NCBI RefSeq assembly: GCF_037126175.1
Contig: NZ_CP146986.1
Location: 3,004,501 to 3,068,500 of the forward strand
Length of the DNA stretch: 64,000 nt
DNA from: Pseudomonas sp. RSB 5.4
Lineage (GTDB): Bacteria; Pseudomonadota; Gammaproteobacteria; Pseudomonadales; Pseudomonadaceae
Direction of reading: 5' to 3'
The translations under genes and the position numbers were made by a program. Below the pieces are notes generated by a model. That model was given only the letters and a program-made list of their open reading frames with translations. It searched no databases and had not been told where the DNA came from. This document shows, piece after piece, positions 36,647 through 44,845 of the stretch. Positions within the stretch are counted from its first letter, which is position 1, and the number at the start of each line of letters is the position of its first letter.

Positions 36647-37483
36647 TCAGGCCGCTGCAATTTCCACCGGCCGGTTCTCCTGAAAATATCCCTGCAACCC
36701 ACGCATCGCCGGCAACTCCAGCGCCTGCGCCGCGTAGCACAAGCCGACCCGGCGAGTCGGCGCCGGCAAGTGCAGCGCACGTACCACCACCCGTGCATGC
36801 CCGCTGACGAGCGACTGCGGCAACATCGCCACGCCGACACCCGCCGCGACCATGTGCAGCGCCTGTTGCAACGAGCCGGCATGCCCCGCCACCGCCTCCG
36901 GCGAGCGCCCGTACAACGCCATCAAGCGCTGATGCGACGGATGCTGCGGGCAGGTGATCCAGTCTTCAATCGGCGCCCATCCGGCCTGCGCCACCGCCAT
37001 CGGATGCTCCAGCGGCAGCGCCATCACATAGGGTTCTTCCCACAGCGGCAGGAACAGTTCGTCCTCGCAGCACATCTCCTCCACCGCCAGCCGCCCGTCA
37101 CCGTGACAACCCTCCTCCAGCGTCAGCAGCAGATTGGGCAAGGCCTGATGGGCCATGCGCACGAAGGCTTCGATGTGGCTGGCGGCGATGTCGCCTTCGA
37201 TGCCGAGGGTCAGCGGCGCGCGGTTCTCGCCGCCGCGAAACATCCGGCTCAAGGCTTCCGACTCGGCAACCATGCGTCGCGCCTGCGGGTACAGCAACCG
37301 CGCCTCGGCGCTGACCTCGACCCCACGCGGTTGACGCACGAACAGCGTCGCGCCGAGTTCTTCTTCAAGCTGCCTGATGGTCACCGACAGGGTCGGCTGA
37401 CTGATGAACAAGCGTTGTGCCGCTGCGGTGATGTTGCGTTCTTCGAACACCGCGAGGAAGGCTTTGAGGTGACGGATATCCAT
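36647..37483 (-). CDS. LysR-family regulator (divergent to second SDR)
   Basis: The 278-residue protein starts MDIRHLKAFLAVFEERN with HTH ITAAAQRLFISQPTLSVTIR and an effector domain including AGVGVAMLPQSLVSGHARVV. The frame from 37558 would overlap the promoter region, so 37483 is used. It is divergent from an SDR 111 bases away, which it likely controls. Confidence 0.9.
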   Translation of the reverse strand: MDIRHLKAFLAVFEERNITAAAQRLFISQPTLSVTIRQLEEELGATLFVRQPRGVEVSAEARLLYPQARRMVAESEALSRMFRGGENRAPLTLGIEGDIAASHIEAFVRMAHQALPNLLLTLEEGCHGDGRLAVEEMCCEDELFLPLWEEPYVMALPLEHPMAVAQAGWAPIEDWITCPQHPSHQRLMALYGRSPEAVAGHAGSLQQALHMVAAGVGVAMLPQSLVSGHARVVVRALHLPAPTRRVGLCYAAQALELPAMRGLQGYFQENRPVEIAAA

Positions 37484-37594
37484 AGGTGATTCCGATGACA
37501 GACAGAGGAATAAGGCATTTTTCAGCCGAGAACGCGCTAAATATACTGCGCCCAGCATTCAGTCATTTGATTTTCTTATTTCAGGAGTTCAACC

Positions 37595-38320
37595 ATGGGC
37601 AAGCCATTGATCATCATCACCGGGGCCAGTTCGGGCATTGGCGAAGCGGCGGCCAGACGCTTGAGCGCTGCCGGTCATCCGCTGTTGCTGCTGGCGCGCC
37701 GGATTGAGCGCCTGCAGGCACTGGAGCTTCCGCACAGCCTCAGCCGTCAGGTCGACATCACTGATCGCGCCGCACTGCTCGCGGCAGTCGCCGAAGCAGA
37801 AGCAGAATTCGGCCCGGCCGACGCGCTGATCAACAACGCCGGCGTGATGCTGCTGGGGGCGATGAGCGAGCAGGATCCGGCGCAGTGGGAGCAGATGCTC
37901 GACGTCAATGTGAAGGGTCTGCTCAACGGCGTGCATGCCGTCGTCGCCGGGATGGTCGAACGCAAGCACGGCACGATCATCAATGTCAGCTCGGTGGCCG
38001 GGCGCAAGACTTTCCCGAATCACGTCGCGTATGTCGGCACCAAGTTCGCGGTGCATGGTTTGTCGGAAAACCTGCGCGAAGAACTGGCGCCGCACAACGT
38101 GCGCGTGACCACCATTGCACCGGGTGCGGTGGAGACCGAATTGCTCAGCCACACCACCGATGAGGCGATCAAGACCGGCTATCAGGCGTGGAAGCAGGAG
38201 ATGGGCGGCACGGTATTGAGCGCCGAGGATGTGGCGACGGCGATTGCCTATGCGTATGAGCAGCCGCAGGGCGTGTGCATTCGCGAGATCGTGCTGGCTG
38301 CGACCCGGCAGCAGGCCTGA
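37595..38320 (+). CDS. Short-chain dehydrogenase/reductase (YdfG-like)
   Basis: The 241-residue classical SDR has TGASSGIG (about 10), NNAGVMLLG (about 82) and the catalytic SS...YVGTK (about 132-151). VRVTTIAPGAVETEL and a C-terminal PQGVCIREIVLAATRQ resemble NADP-dependent 3-hydroxyacid dehydrogenases of the YdfG type. TTCAGGAGTTCAACC before the ATG is a good ribosome site. Regulated probably by the divergent LysR. Confidence 0.9.
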   Translation: MGKPLIIITGASSGIGEAAARRLSAAGHPLLLLARRIERLQALELPHSLSRQVDITDRAALLAAVAEAEAEFGPADALINNAGVMLLGAMSEQDPAQWEQMLDVNVKGLLNGVHAVVAGMVERKHGTIINVSSVAGRKTFPNHVAYVGTKFAVHGLSENLREELAPHNVRVTTIAPGAVETELLSHTTDEAIKTGYQAWKQEMGGTVLSAEDVATAIAYAYEQPQGVCIREIVLAATRQQA

Positions 38321-38344
38321 TGGTTTGAGGTCGGCTGCACTGGA

Positions 38345-38415
38345 CCCTTCGCGAGCAAGCCCGCTCCCACAGTTGACCGCGTTCCAACTGTGGGAGCGGG
38401 CTTGCTCGCGAAAGG
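38345..38415. repeat. REP pair, family A, tight spacing
   Basis: Inverted copies separated by only about 16 bases, between convergent SDR and sigma-factor genes; the pair may act as a bidirectional hairpin. Confidence 0.85.
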
Positions 38416-38442
38416 GCCGGCATTGCGAATGAACATCTCGGA

Positions 38443-39672
38443 TCAATCCAGTTCGCTAAGCCGCCCCTCGATAAACCGCCGCTCCGGCTCCTGCCGGGTC
38501 AGTTCCAGGACTCGCAAATAAGCCGCCCGCGCCTGCTCGACCCGACCCAACTGCCGACAAAACTCCGCCCGCGCCGAATGCGCCAGGTGGTAATCCTGCA
38601 ACTCGCCGCGATCCAGTATCCCCTCGATCAGCGCCAGCCCTGCCAACGCCCCATCGCGCTTGGCCACCGCCACCGCACGGTTCAACTCGATCACCGGCGA
38701 CGGCGACGCCCGCAACAACACGTCATACAGCCCCACGATCTGCAGCCAATCCGTTTCCGCCGCTGACGGCGCTTCGGCGTGCACCGCCGCTATTGCCGCT
38801 TGCAGACAATACGGCCCGAAGCGTCGGGTGGTCAGCGCCCGCTCCACCAGCGCGCAGCCTTCGGCGATCAACCCGGCATCCCAGTGCGAACGATCCTGGT
38901 CATCCAGCAGCACCAGTTCACCACTGGGCGAAGTGCGCGCCGGCCGACGTGACTCGTGCAACAGCATCAGCGCGAGCAAGCCCATGACCTCCGGTTCCGG
39001 CAGCAGCTCCATCAGCAACCGCCCGAGCCGGATCGCCTCGCGGGTCAGCTCTTCACGCGTCACCTCCGCCCCCATCGACGCCGAATAGCCTTCGTTGAAC
39101 ACCAGATAAATCACCCGCAACACGCTGTCTAGGCGCTCAGGCAATTCGCTCAGGCTGGGGACTTGATAAGGGATTTTCGCATCGCGAATCTTGGCCTTGG
39201 CGCGGACGATGCGCTGGGCAATCGCCGCCGGCGCCGAGAGAAACGCGCGGGCGATTTCCTCGGTGGTCAGGTCGCAGACTTCACGCAGGGTCAGCGGCAC
39301 TTGCGCATCTGCCGCCAGCGCCGGGTGACAGCAGGTGAAGATCAGCCGCAGGCGGTCGTCTTCCACGTCTTCGCCACTCCAGTCGGCCTGCTCCAGTTCT
39401 TCGAGCTGCGCCAGCAACAGCGGCTGCGAGGCCTTGAAGCGGGCGCGGCGGCGCAACACATCGATGGCCTTGAAGCGCCCGGTGGACACCAGCCAGGCGC
39501 GCGGACTGTCCGGCACGCCATCGCGCTGCCAGCGCTCGACTGCGACGAAGAACGCCTCGTGCAGGGCTTCTTCGGCGAGATCGAAATCCCCCAGCAGGCG
39601 AATCAGCGTCGCCAGAATGCGCCGCGATTCTTCGCGATAGACCTGCTCGACCCGCGCCCGGACGTCAGACAT
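38443..39672 (-). CDS. ECF42-type RNA polymerase sigma factor with C-terminal extension
   Basis: The 409-residue protein has sigma region 2 (about 10-80; LLGDFDLAEEALHEAFFVAV) and region 4 (about 110-165; PLTLREVCDLTTEEIARAFL), then a long helical extension (DUF6596 and TPR-like, with FNEGYSASMGAEVTREELTR). This size and the adjacent DGPF gene define the ECF42 group, which has no anti-sigma factor and is thought to be controlled by its own extension. The start overlaps the YCII/DGPF gene by eight bases. Confidence 0.9.
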   Translation of the reverse strand: MSDVRARVEQVYREESRRILATLIRLLGDFDLAEEALHEAFFVAVERWQRDGVPDSPRAWLVSTGRFKAIDVLRRRARFKASQPLLLAQLEELEQADWSGEDVEDDRLRLIFTCCHPALAADAQVPLTLREVCDLTTEEIARAFLSAPAAIAQRIVRAKAKIRDAKIPYQVPSLSELPERLDSVLRVIYLVFNEGYSASMGAEVTREELTREAIRLGRLLMELLPEPEVMGLLALMLLHESRRPARTSPSGELVLLDDQDRSHWDAGLIAEGCALVERALTTRRFGPYCLQAAIAAVHAEAPSAAETDWLQIVGLYDVLLRASPSPVIELNRAVAVAKRDGALAGLALIEGILDRGELQDYHLAHSARAEFCRQLGRVEQARAAYLRVLELTRQEPERRFIEGRLSELD

Positions 39673-40009
39673 TCAACTGCCGGACCGGGCGCACTTCGAC
39701 GCTGCCGACCCGGGCCGCCGGAATATGCCCGGCGACCTGAATCGCTTCGTTCAGATCCTTGGCGTCGATCAGGTAAAACCCGGCCAGTTGCTCCTTGGTT
39801 TCAGCGAACGGGCCATCGGTGATCGACAGCTTGCCGTTGCGCATACGCACCGTGGTCGCGGTCTGCACCGACTCCAGCGCTTCGGCCGCGACCATCCGCC
39901 CGCTGCCCTGAATCGACTCGGCGTAGGCCCAGCATTCGGCGTCCTCCGGACTGTCGGGCAGCGTGTGCAACAGGCGCTCATCGCTGTAGACCAGGCATAG
40001 ATACTTCAT
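39665..40009 (-). CDS. YCII/DGPF-domain protein
   Basis: The 114-residue protein has the diagnostic ITDGPFAETKEQLAGFYLID motif at about 65 and starts MKYLCLVYSDE. DGPF proteins are the hallmark partners and likely targets of ECF42 sigma factors; biochemical function is unknown. It overlaps the sigma-factor start by eight bases and is preceded by a SnoaL-like gene, forming a three-gene operon. Confidence 0.92.
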   Translation of the reverse strand: MKYLCLVYSDERLLHTLPDSPEDAECWAYAESIQGSGRMVAAEALESVQTATTVRMRNGKLSITDGPFAETKEQLAGFYLIDAKDLNEAIQVAGHIPAARVGSVEVRPVRQLNV

Positions 40010-40049
40010 GGCTTTCTCCTGAATCGAACGGATCAACTATGGCTGAAGA

Positions 40050-40475
40050 TCAGGGCTGCACATCGAACAGCGTGGCGCCGCTCATCGGATCGAACGGTGC
40101 CGACCAGTGCTCGTGAGCGATTTTCCACGTCCCGCCGACCTGCCGATAGCACGCGGTGGCGCGCATCCAGCAGCTCTGGGTTTCGCCCTTGTCGTTGGTG
40201 CCGCCGCAATGCGTTACCCAATGGGCAAACGCGAGGTTGTCGGCAGTCTCGATGGCGATCTCGTGGAACTCGAAAACGTGCGGGCCGGAACACATCTCCA
40301 TGCAGGCTTCCCAGTGCGCGCGGTAGGCCGCTTTGCCCTTGAATTGCAGGGCCTTGATCGCGTCGAAGGAGAGAATGTCATCGGCATACAACGCCATGAC
40401 CTTCTCGACGTTCTTGGTCATCACCGCTTCGCGGTAAGTGTTGATCAGTGCCTGGATTTCAGTCTGTGCGCTCAT
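40050..40475 (-). CDS. SnoaL/DUF4440-like (NTF2 fold) protein
   Basis: The 141-residue protein starts MSAQTEIQALINTYREAVMT and has the NTF2-fold features VEKVMALYADDILSFDAIKA and WKIAHEHWSAPFD. Such proteins act as small hydrolases, isomerases or ligand binders. It is the first gene of the ECF42 operon, 40 bases before the DGPF gene, and so a likely co-regulated target. The substrate is unknown. Confidence 0.85.
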   Translation of the reverse strand: MSAQTEIQALINTYREAVMTKNVEKVMALYADDILSFDAIKALQFKGKAAYRAHWEACMEMCSGPHVFEFHEIAIETADNLAFAHWVTHCGGTNDKGETQSCWMRATACYRQVGGTWKIAHEHWSAPFDPMSGATLFDVQP

Positions 40476-40617
40476 GGTGTTCTCCGTGGTTTTTGTGGTG
40501 AAGACACCTTTAGTCGTTCGGCCATCGAGCAGATCGACAGACGAAACAAAACATTTCCGCCGAAGACAAAATCGCTAGAATCCGAGGCTCATCTTTTGTA
40601 GGAAAAAGGAAATTCCC

Positions 40618-41103
40618 GTGTCAGCCCAACTCGTGCCGTACGACAGCCTGAACGCCTTGCAGCGTCAGCAAGTCGAGGCGATTGAAATTCATCCCGAGCA
40701 GATCAAATTCTCCGGCGACATTCACGGCGCGTTGCACACGCTGCTGTCCAAACCCGGTCCTGGCGTAAAAGGTTTCGCGCTGCTGGCCGATCAGGTGCCG
40801 GTGGCGTTTCTGCTGCTCAAGCGCCCGCCCGTGTTGCCGGACTGGGCCGACGAACACAGCGCCACCCTGCATGCCTTGCAGGTCGATCACCGCGCGCAAG
40901 GCAAGGGTTACGGCAAGGCCTGCCTGCAAGCGTTGCCCGACGTGGCGCGTGAAGCATGGCCGGAGATCAAGGGGCTGGAACTGTCGGTGGACGCTGATAA
41001 CGATGCGGCGATTGCGCTGTACGCCAGATACGGTTTCGTCGACAGCGGCGAAGCGTACAAGGGCCGGATCGGGTACGAGCGGCGCATGGGGCTGTTTTTC
41101 TAA
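40618..41103 (+). CDS. GNAT-family N-acetyltransferase
   Basis: The 161-residue protein uses a GTG start seven bases after AAAAAGGA. The GNAT acetyl-CoA motif is ALQVDHRAQGKGYGKACLQA (about 85-105), and AAIALYARYGFVDSGEAY the C-terminal motif B. The acceptor is unknown. It is divergent from the ECF42 operon, 142 bases away. Confidence 0.85.
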   Translation: MSAQLVPYDSLNALQRQQVEAIEIHPEQIKFSGDIHGALHTLLSKPGPGVKGFALLADQVPVAFLLLKRPPVLPDWADEHSATLHALQVDHRAQGKGYGKACLQALPDVAREAWPEIKGLELSVDADNDAAIALYARYGFVDSGEAYKGRIGYERRMGLFF

Positions 41104-41167
41104 AATCATCAAGGGATGCACGACGATGTTACGGCCTGCCCACGACCGAAAAAAGTACGTGATCCCC

Positions 41168-41256
41168 TTGTAGGAGCTGCCGCAGGCTGCGATCTTTTGA
41201 TCTTGATCTTCTTAACAGCAAGATCAAAAGATCGCAGCCTTCGGCAGCTCCTACAG
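41168..41256. repeat. REP pair, family B
   Basis: Inverted TTGTAGGAGCTGC...AAGATCAAAAGATC arms between two convergent acetyltransferase genes. Confidence 0.85.
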
Positions 41257-41273
41257 TTTTGAATGGTGTTGGC

Positions 41274-41762
41274 TTATAGGGTCAGGATCATCTCGTGCCA
41301 CGCCATCCCGCCATGGTCTGACTCCGACGGCTTGATATAGGCAAAGCCAAACCCGGCATACAGCGGAATGTGCTTCTCTTTGCACATCAGGTGAATCGTC
41401 GCTTTGTCCATCCCGCGCATGCGCTCGATGAACTCGGCCATCAGCCGCTTGGCCAGGCCCTGCCCCTGATAGTCCGGGTGCACCACCACCGACATGATGA
41501 CCACGTTCGGGCCCTTCGGATCATGGCCGATCAATTCCTTGAACGCCTCGTCCGACATCTGCACGTCGAACGCCGCGCCCGAGTTGATGAAACCGGCGAC
41601 CACGCCGTCCACTTCGGCGACGATGAAACCCTCTGGCCACGTGGCAATGCGCGTGGCGATCTTTTCGCGGGTGGCGGCTTCATCGCCTTCGTAGGCAACG
41701 GTTTCGATGGCGTAGCAGCGATCCAGGTCGGCGGCGGTGACGTTGCGGATGACGGTGTTCAT
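41274..41762 (-). CDS. GNAT-family N-acetyltransferase (AANAT-like)
   Basis: The 162-residue protein (MNTVIRNVTAADLDRCYAIE) has the acetyl-CoA motif VVHPDYQGQGLAKRLMAEFI and the KATIHLMCKEKHIPLYAGFG region of arylalkylamine-type acetyltransferases. The acceptor is unknown. The ATG at 41762 is preferred over a 13-residue longer frame. Confidence 0.85.
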   Translation of the reverse strand: MNTVIRNVTAADLDRCYAIETVAYEGDEAATREKIATRIATWPEGFIVAEVDGVVAGFINSGAAFDVQMSDEAFKELIGHDPKGPNVVIMSVVVHPDYQGQGLAKRLMAEFIERMRGMDKATIHLMCKEKHIPLYAGFGFAYIKPSESDHGGMAWHEMILTL

Positions 41763-41927
41763 GGCAGCTCGAAAATCAGCGGAGAAAAGTGCGCAAAGCA
41801 TAAAGGAATAAGGTGTTCATATCGATCTGCACGGGGGGCGTAAAGCCTGCGTATAAGCGCTTTTCTTCGTGCGGGCGGCGGGCTATTTCTGCGGTGTGTC
41901 TCTGATCACCCTTGAGGGGAACCGCTT

Positions 41928-42044
41928 ATGAGCAGCGTTGAAATCGGCCTGTTGATGGTGTTGGGCATCAGTACGTTCGGCTTTATCACCCTGGGCATTG
42001 ACCTGTTGCGGGCGCGACGGGTGGGCAAGGGTAAACGCGGTTGA
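41928..42044 (+). CDS. Small single-helix membrane protein (38 residues)
   Basis: The ORF encodes one hydrophobic helix (IGLLMVLGISTFGFITLGID) followed by a basic tail (LLRARRVGKGKRG). GAGGGGA lies seven bases before the ATG, and a perfect terminator hairpin begins at the stop codon, supporting a real gene. Topology would be N-out, C-in. Function unknown. Confidence 0.65.
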   Translation: MSSVEIGLLMVLGISTFGFITLGIDLLRARRVGKGKRG

Positions 42045-42080
42045 AAACATGAGGCGGATCAGTGATCCGCCTCATGTTTT
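42045..42080. terminator. Bidirectional terminator
   Basis: AAACATGAGGCGGATCA and TGATCCGCCTCATGTTT are perfect inverse arms. With A-runs upstream and U-runs downstream, it serves both the small membrane gene and the convergent GyrI-like gene. Confidence 0.85.
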
Positions 42081-42085
42081 ATGGC

Positions 42086-42580
42086 TCAGACCTTGGTATC
42101 GACCGGCACGCAGATTTCCAGTTTGCCGGTGTGCAGTCGCGGATTGAAATCGGCGCTGTAGCGTTCCAGCTCCGGGGCATTCAGTTCCACGTAGTGAGAG
42201 GTCGGCAGCCAGGTCTTGTAGATGTATTGCAAGGTCTGCGGCAACTGATCGAGCGGGCCCTTGTGCTCAAACACCGCGTACTGCCGGGGCAGCACTTCAA
42301 CCCACTGGTAGATCTTCTGGTCGAGGTCATCGAGCTTGCTGATTTCCACCCCGGCGATGTAATCAAAACCGCCCTTGCCGTCGAAATTGCTGCAGACGCC
42401 GTAGGTCACTTCGTTTTTTTGTCCCTGTATCTTTCCCAGGTGCGGCAAGAACTTTTCCCACAGCGCAGGGATGTCCTTGGCGGTGTCCTGGGTAAATCGA
42501 CCACGAAATCCTGCGATCAGCAGGAAGTGTCCATGTTCGAAGCGAGGTTCAGCCACTTCGACGCGTTTTTGCTCATCCAT
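42086..42580 (-). CDS. GyrI-like small-molecule-binding protein
   Basis: The 164-residue protein is a free-standing GyrI/AraC effector-binding domain: FLLIAGFRGRFTQDTAKDIP, GGFDYIAGVEIS and YAVFEHKGPLDQLP are family landmarks. These domains bind hydrophobic cations or inhibit gyrase. No HTH is fused. MDEQKRVEVAEP is used as the start. Ligand unknown. Confidence 0.85.
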   Translation of the reverse strand: MDEQKRVEVAEPRFEHGHFLLIAGFRGRFTQDTAKDIPALWEKFLPHLGKIQGQKNEVTYGVCSNFDGKGGFDYIAGVEISKLDDLDQKIYQWVEVLPRQYAVFEHKGPLDQLPQTLQYIYKTWLPTSHYVELNAPELERYSADFNPRLHTGKLEICVPVDTKV

Positions 42581-42648
42581 GACTCGACTCCTGGAACAAA
42601 AGAAGGGGTTCGGCTGCTGAGTATAGAAGCCAAACCCGATTCGCAATG

Positions 42649-43311
42649 TTACAAGGCGTGCAGCTGGTCGGCGGCCCCGGAGCCAACGAACTCGTTATAA
42701 CCGGATACGATCACGTAAACCGCGAAATAGCAGAAGATCGCCGCCGATGCCATGTAGGAATAGCGCAACAGCTTGTCACCCAGCAGCTTGCCGCCGTGGC
42801 TCGCGGCGAAGCACAGACCGGCCGACCACAGCAGCCCGGCGCACAGGAAACCGCCGAGAAACAACGCCGAGCTCAGCGGGCCGCCGCCACCGGAGCGGGC
42901 GATCAGGGTGCCGCCAACCGCGGCGAACCACAGAATCGCGCTGGGCGAGGACATGGCGAGGAAGATCCCGCGAAAGAACTCCTTGCGATGCGAGTTCTGC
43001 CCCACTTCCGCCGTCGCCGCCAACTGCGCCTCGTGGTGAATCGCCGAATAGATCATCTTCGCCGCAAAGTAGATCAGCAGCGCCGACCCGCCGATCCACA
43101 GCACCCAGCGCACGGTTTCGTACTGCAACAGCACGGTCATCCCGGCCAGCGCCAGCACCGCGTAGATCAGGTCGCCGACGCAGGTGCCGAGGCCCAGCGC
43201 GAAGCCCTGAAAGTAACCGCGCTGCATCGCCAACGTGATCATTGCGATGTTGGCCACGCCGATATCCAGGCACAGCGAGAGGCTCAGCAAGAAGCCGCTG
43301 GTGAATTCCAT
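42649..43311 (-). CDS. LysE-family amino-acid exporter
   Basis: The 220-residue protein has about six membrane helices. LGLGTCVGDLIYAVLALAGM and FLAMSSPSAILWFAAVGGTL are conserved LysE/RhtB signatures. It exports amino acids or related compounds. AAGGAAATGCTTA precedes the ATG at 43311; the longer frame has no support. It is divergent from alaC, suggesting a link to amino-acid balance. Confidence 0.88.
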   Translation of the reverse strand: MEFTSGFLLSLSLCLDIGVANIAMITLAMQRGYFQGFALGLGTCVGDLIYAVLALAGMTVLLQYETVRWVLWIGGSALLIYFAAKMIYSAIHHEAQLAATAEVGQNSHRKEFFRGIFLAMSSPSAILWFAAVGGTLIARSGGGGPLSSALFLGGFLCAGLLWSAGLCFAASHGGKLLGDKLLRYSYMASAAIFCYFAVYVIVSGYNEFVGSGAADQLHAL

Positions 43312-43447
43312 TAAGCATTTCCTTGGAAAAATTATTGTCGTGCACGCTGGACAGTCCGCCATCGCTGCCCTTATCTTCCGCCACAGGTCACCGCAGTGAC
43401 CAGCGTCGCTCGGACGGTTCCGGGCGCTTACGTTATCCGAGGCAACA

Positions 43448-44662
43448 ATGGCTGAACAAGGTTCGCCGCGCCGCTTTGCGCGCATTGATCGACTCCCCCC
43501 TTACGTTTTCAACATCACCGCCGAGCTGAAGATGGCCGCGCGGCGTCGTGGTGAAGACATCATCGACTTGAGCATGGGCAACCCCGACGGGGCCACACCG
43601 CCGCACATCGTCGAAAAACTGGTGCAGGTTGCACAGCGCGAAGACACCCACGGGTACTCCACGTCCAAAGGCATTCCGCGTCTGCGTCGGGCGATTTCCA
43701 ACTGGTACAAGGAACGCTACGCGGTCGATATCGATCCGGAAAGCGAAGCCATTGTCACCATCGGTTCCAAGGAAGGCCTGGCGCACTTGATGCTGGCGAC
43801 CCTGGATCAGGGCGACACGGTACTGGTGCCGAACCCGAGCTACCCGATTCACATCTACGGCGCAGTGATTGCCGGCGCCCAGGTGCGTTCGGTGCCGCTG
43901 GTGCCCGGCGTAGACTTTTTCGCTGAGCTGGAACGGGCCATCCGTGGCTCGATCCCGAAACCGAAGATGATGATCCTCGGCTTCCCGTCCAACCCCACCG
44001 CGCAATGCGTGGAGCTGGATTTCTTCGAACGGGTGATCGCCCTCGCCAAACAGTACGACGTACTGGTGGTGCACGACCTGGCCTACGCCGACATCGTCTA
44101 CGACGGCTGGAAAGCCCCGTCGATCATGCAGGTGCCCGGCGCCAAGGACATCGCGGTGGAGTTTTTCACCCTGTCCAAGAGCTACAACATGGCCGGCTGG
44201 CGCATCGGCTTCATGGTCGGCAACCCGGAGCTGGTCAACGCGCTGGCGCGGATCAAGAGCTACCACGACTACGGCACCTTCACCCCGCTGCAAGTGGCGG
44301 CGATTGCCGCGCTGGAAGGCGATCAGCAATGCGTGCGCGATATCGCCGAGCAGTATCGCCAGCGTCGCAACGTGCTGGTCAAAGGCCTGCATGAGCTGGG
44401 CTGGATGGTCGAGAATCCGAAGGCTTCGATGTACGTCTGGGCGAAGATTCCCGAGGCTTATGCGCACCTCGGTTCGCTGGAATTTGCCAAGAAGCTGCTG
44501 GCCGAGGCCAAGGTCTGTGTCTCGCCGGGGGTGGGTTTTGGTGAGTATGGTGATGATCACGTGCGCTTCGCGCTGATCGAAAACCAGGACCGGATTCGTC
44601 AGGCAGTGCGCGGGATTCGCGGGATGTTCCGGGCGGATGGATTAGCACCGAAAGCCGTCTGA
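43448..44662 (+). CDS. alaC: Alanine transaminase
   Basis: The 404-residue class-I aminotransferase has [20 protein letters not shown] at the start, [13 protein letters not shown], and the PLP lysine in [16 protein letters not shown] (about 238). [15 protein letters not shown] and [17 protein letters not shown] are AlaC signatures. It interconverts pyruvate plus glutamate with alanine plus 2-oxoglutarate. It is convergent with gntT; a REP pair and bidirectional terminator lie between. Confidence 0.92.
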   Translation: MAEQGSPRRFARIDRLPPYVFNITAELKMAARRRGEDIIDLSMGNPDGATPPHIVEKLVQVAQREDTHGYSTSKGIPRLRRAISNWYKERYAVDIDPESEAIVTIGSKEGLAHLMLATLDQGDTVLVPNPSYPIHIYGAVIAGAQVRSVPLVPGVDFFAELERAIRGSIPKPKMMILGFPSNPTAQCVELDFFERVIALAKQYDVLVVHDLAYADIVYDGWKAPSIMQVPGAKDIAVEFFTLSKSYNMAGWRIGFMVGNPELVNALARIKSYHDYGTFTPLQVAAIAALEGDQQCVRDIAEQYRQRRNVLVKGLHELGWMVENPKASMYVWAKIPEAYAHLGSLEFAKKLLAEAKVCVSPGVGFGEYGDDHVRFALIENQDRIRQAVRGIRGMFRADGLAPKAV

Positions 44663-44674
44663 CAACACGTCACA

Positions 44675-44766
44675 CTGTGGGAGCGGGCTTGCCCGCGAAT
44701 GCGGTGGTTCAGACAACATTGATGTCGACTGACACGACGCCTTCGCGGGCAAGCCCGCTCCCACAG
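44675..44766. repeat. REP pair, family A variant (GGGCTTGCCCGCGAA)
   Basis: Both arms carry CCCGCG/CGCGGG in place of CTCGCG/CGCGAG, a compensatory change that preserves pairing. Confidence 0.85.
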
Positions 44767-44797
44767 GGGTAATGTATTGAGCCTGATACCGTCACCC

Positions 44798-44830
44798 ACA
44801 AAAAAACCGCATCGCTGCGGTTTTTTTGTG
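44798..44830. terminator. Bidirectional terminator between alaC and gntT
   Basis: ACAAAAAAACCGCA and TGCGGTTTTTTTGT arms around TCGC give U-runs on both strands. Confidence 0.9.
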
Positions 44831-44845
44831 TCTGCAAGAAGCTGC

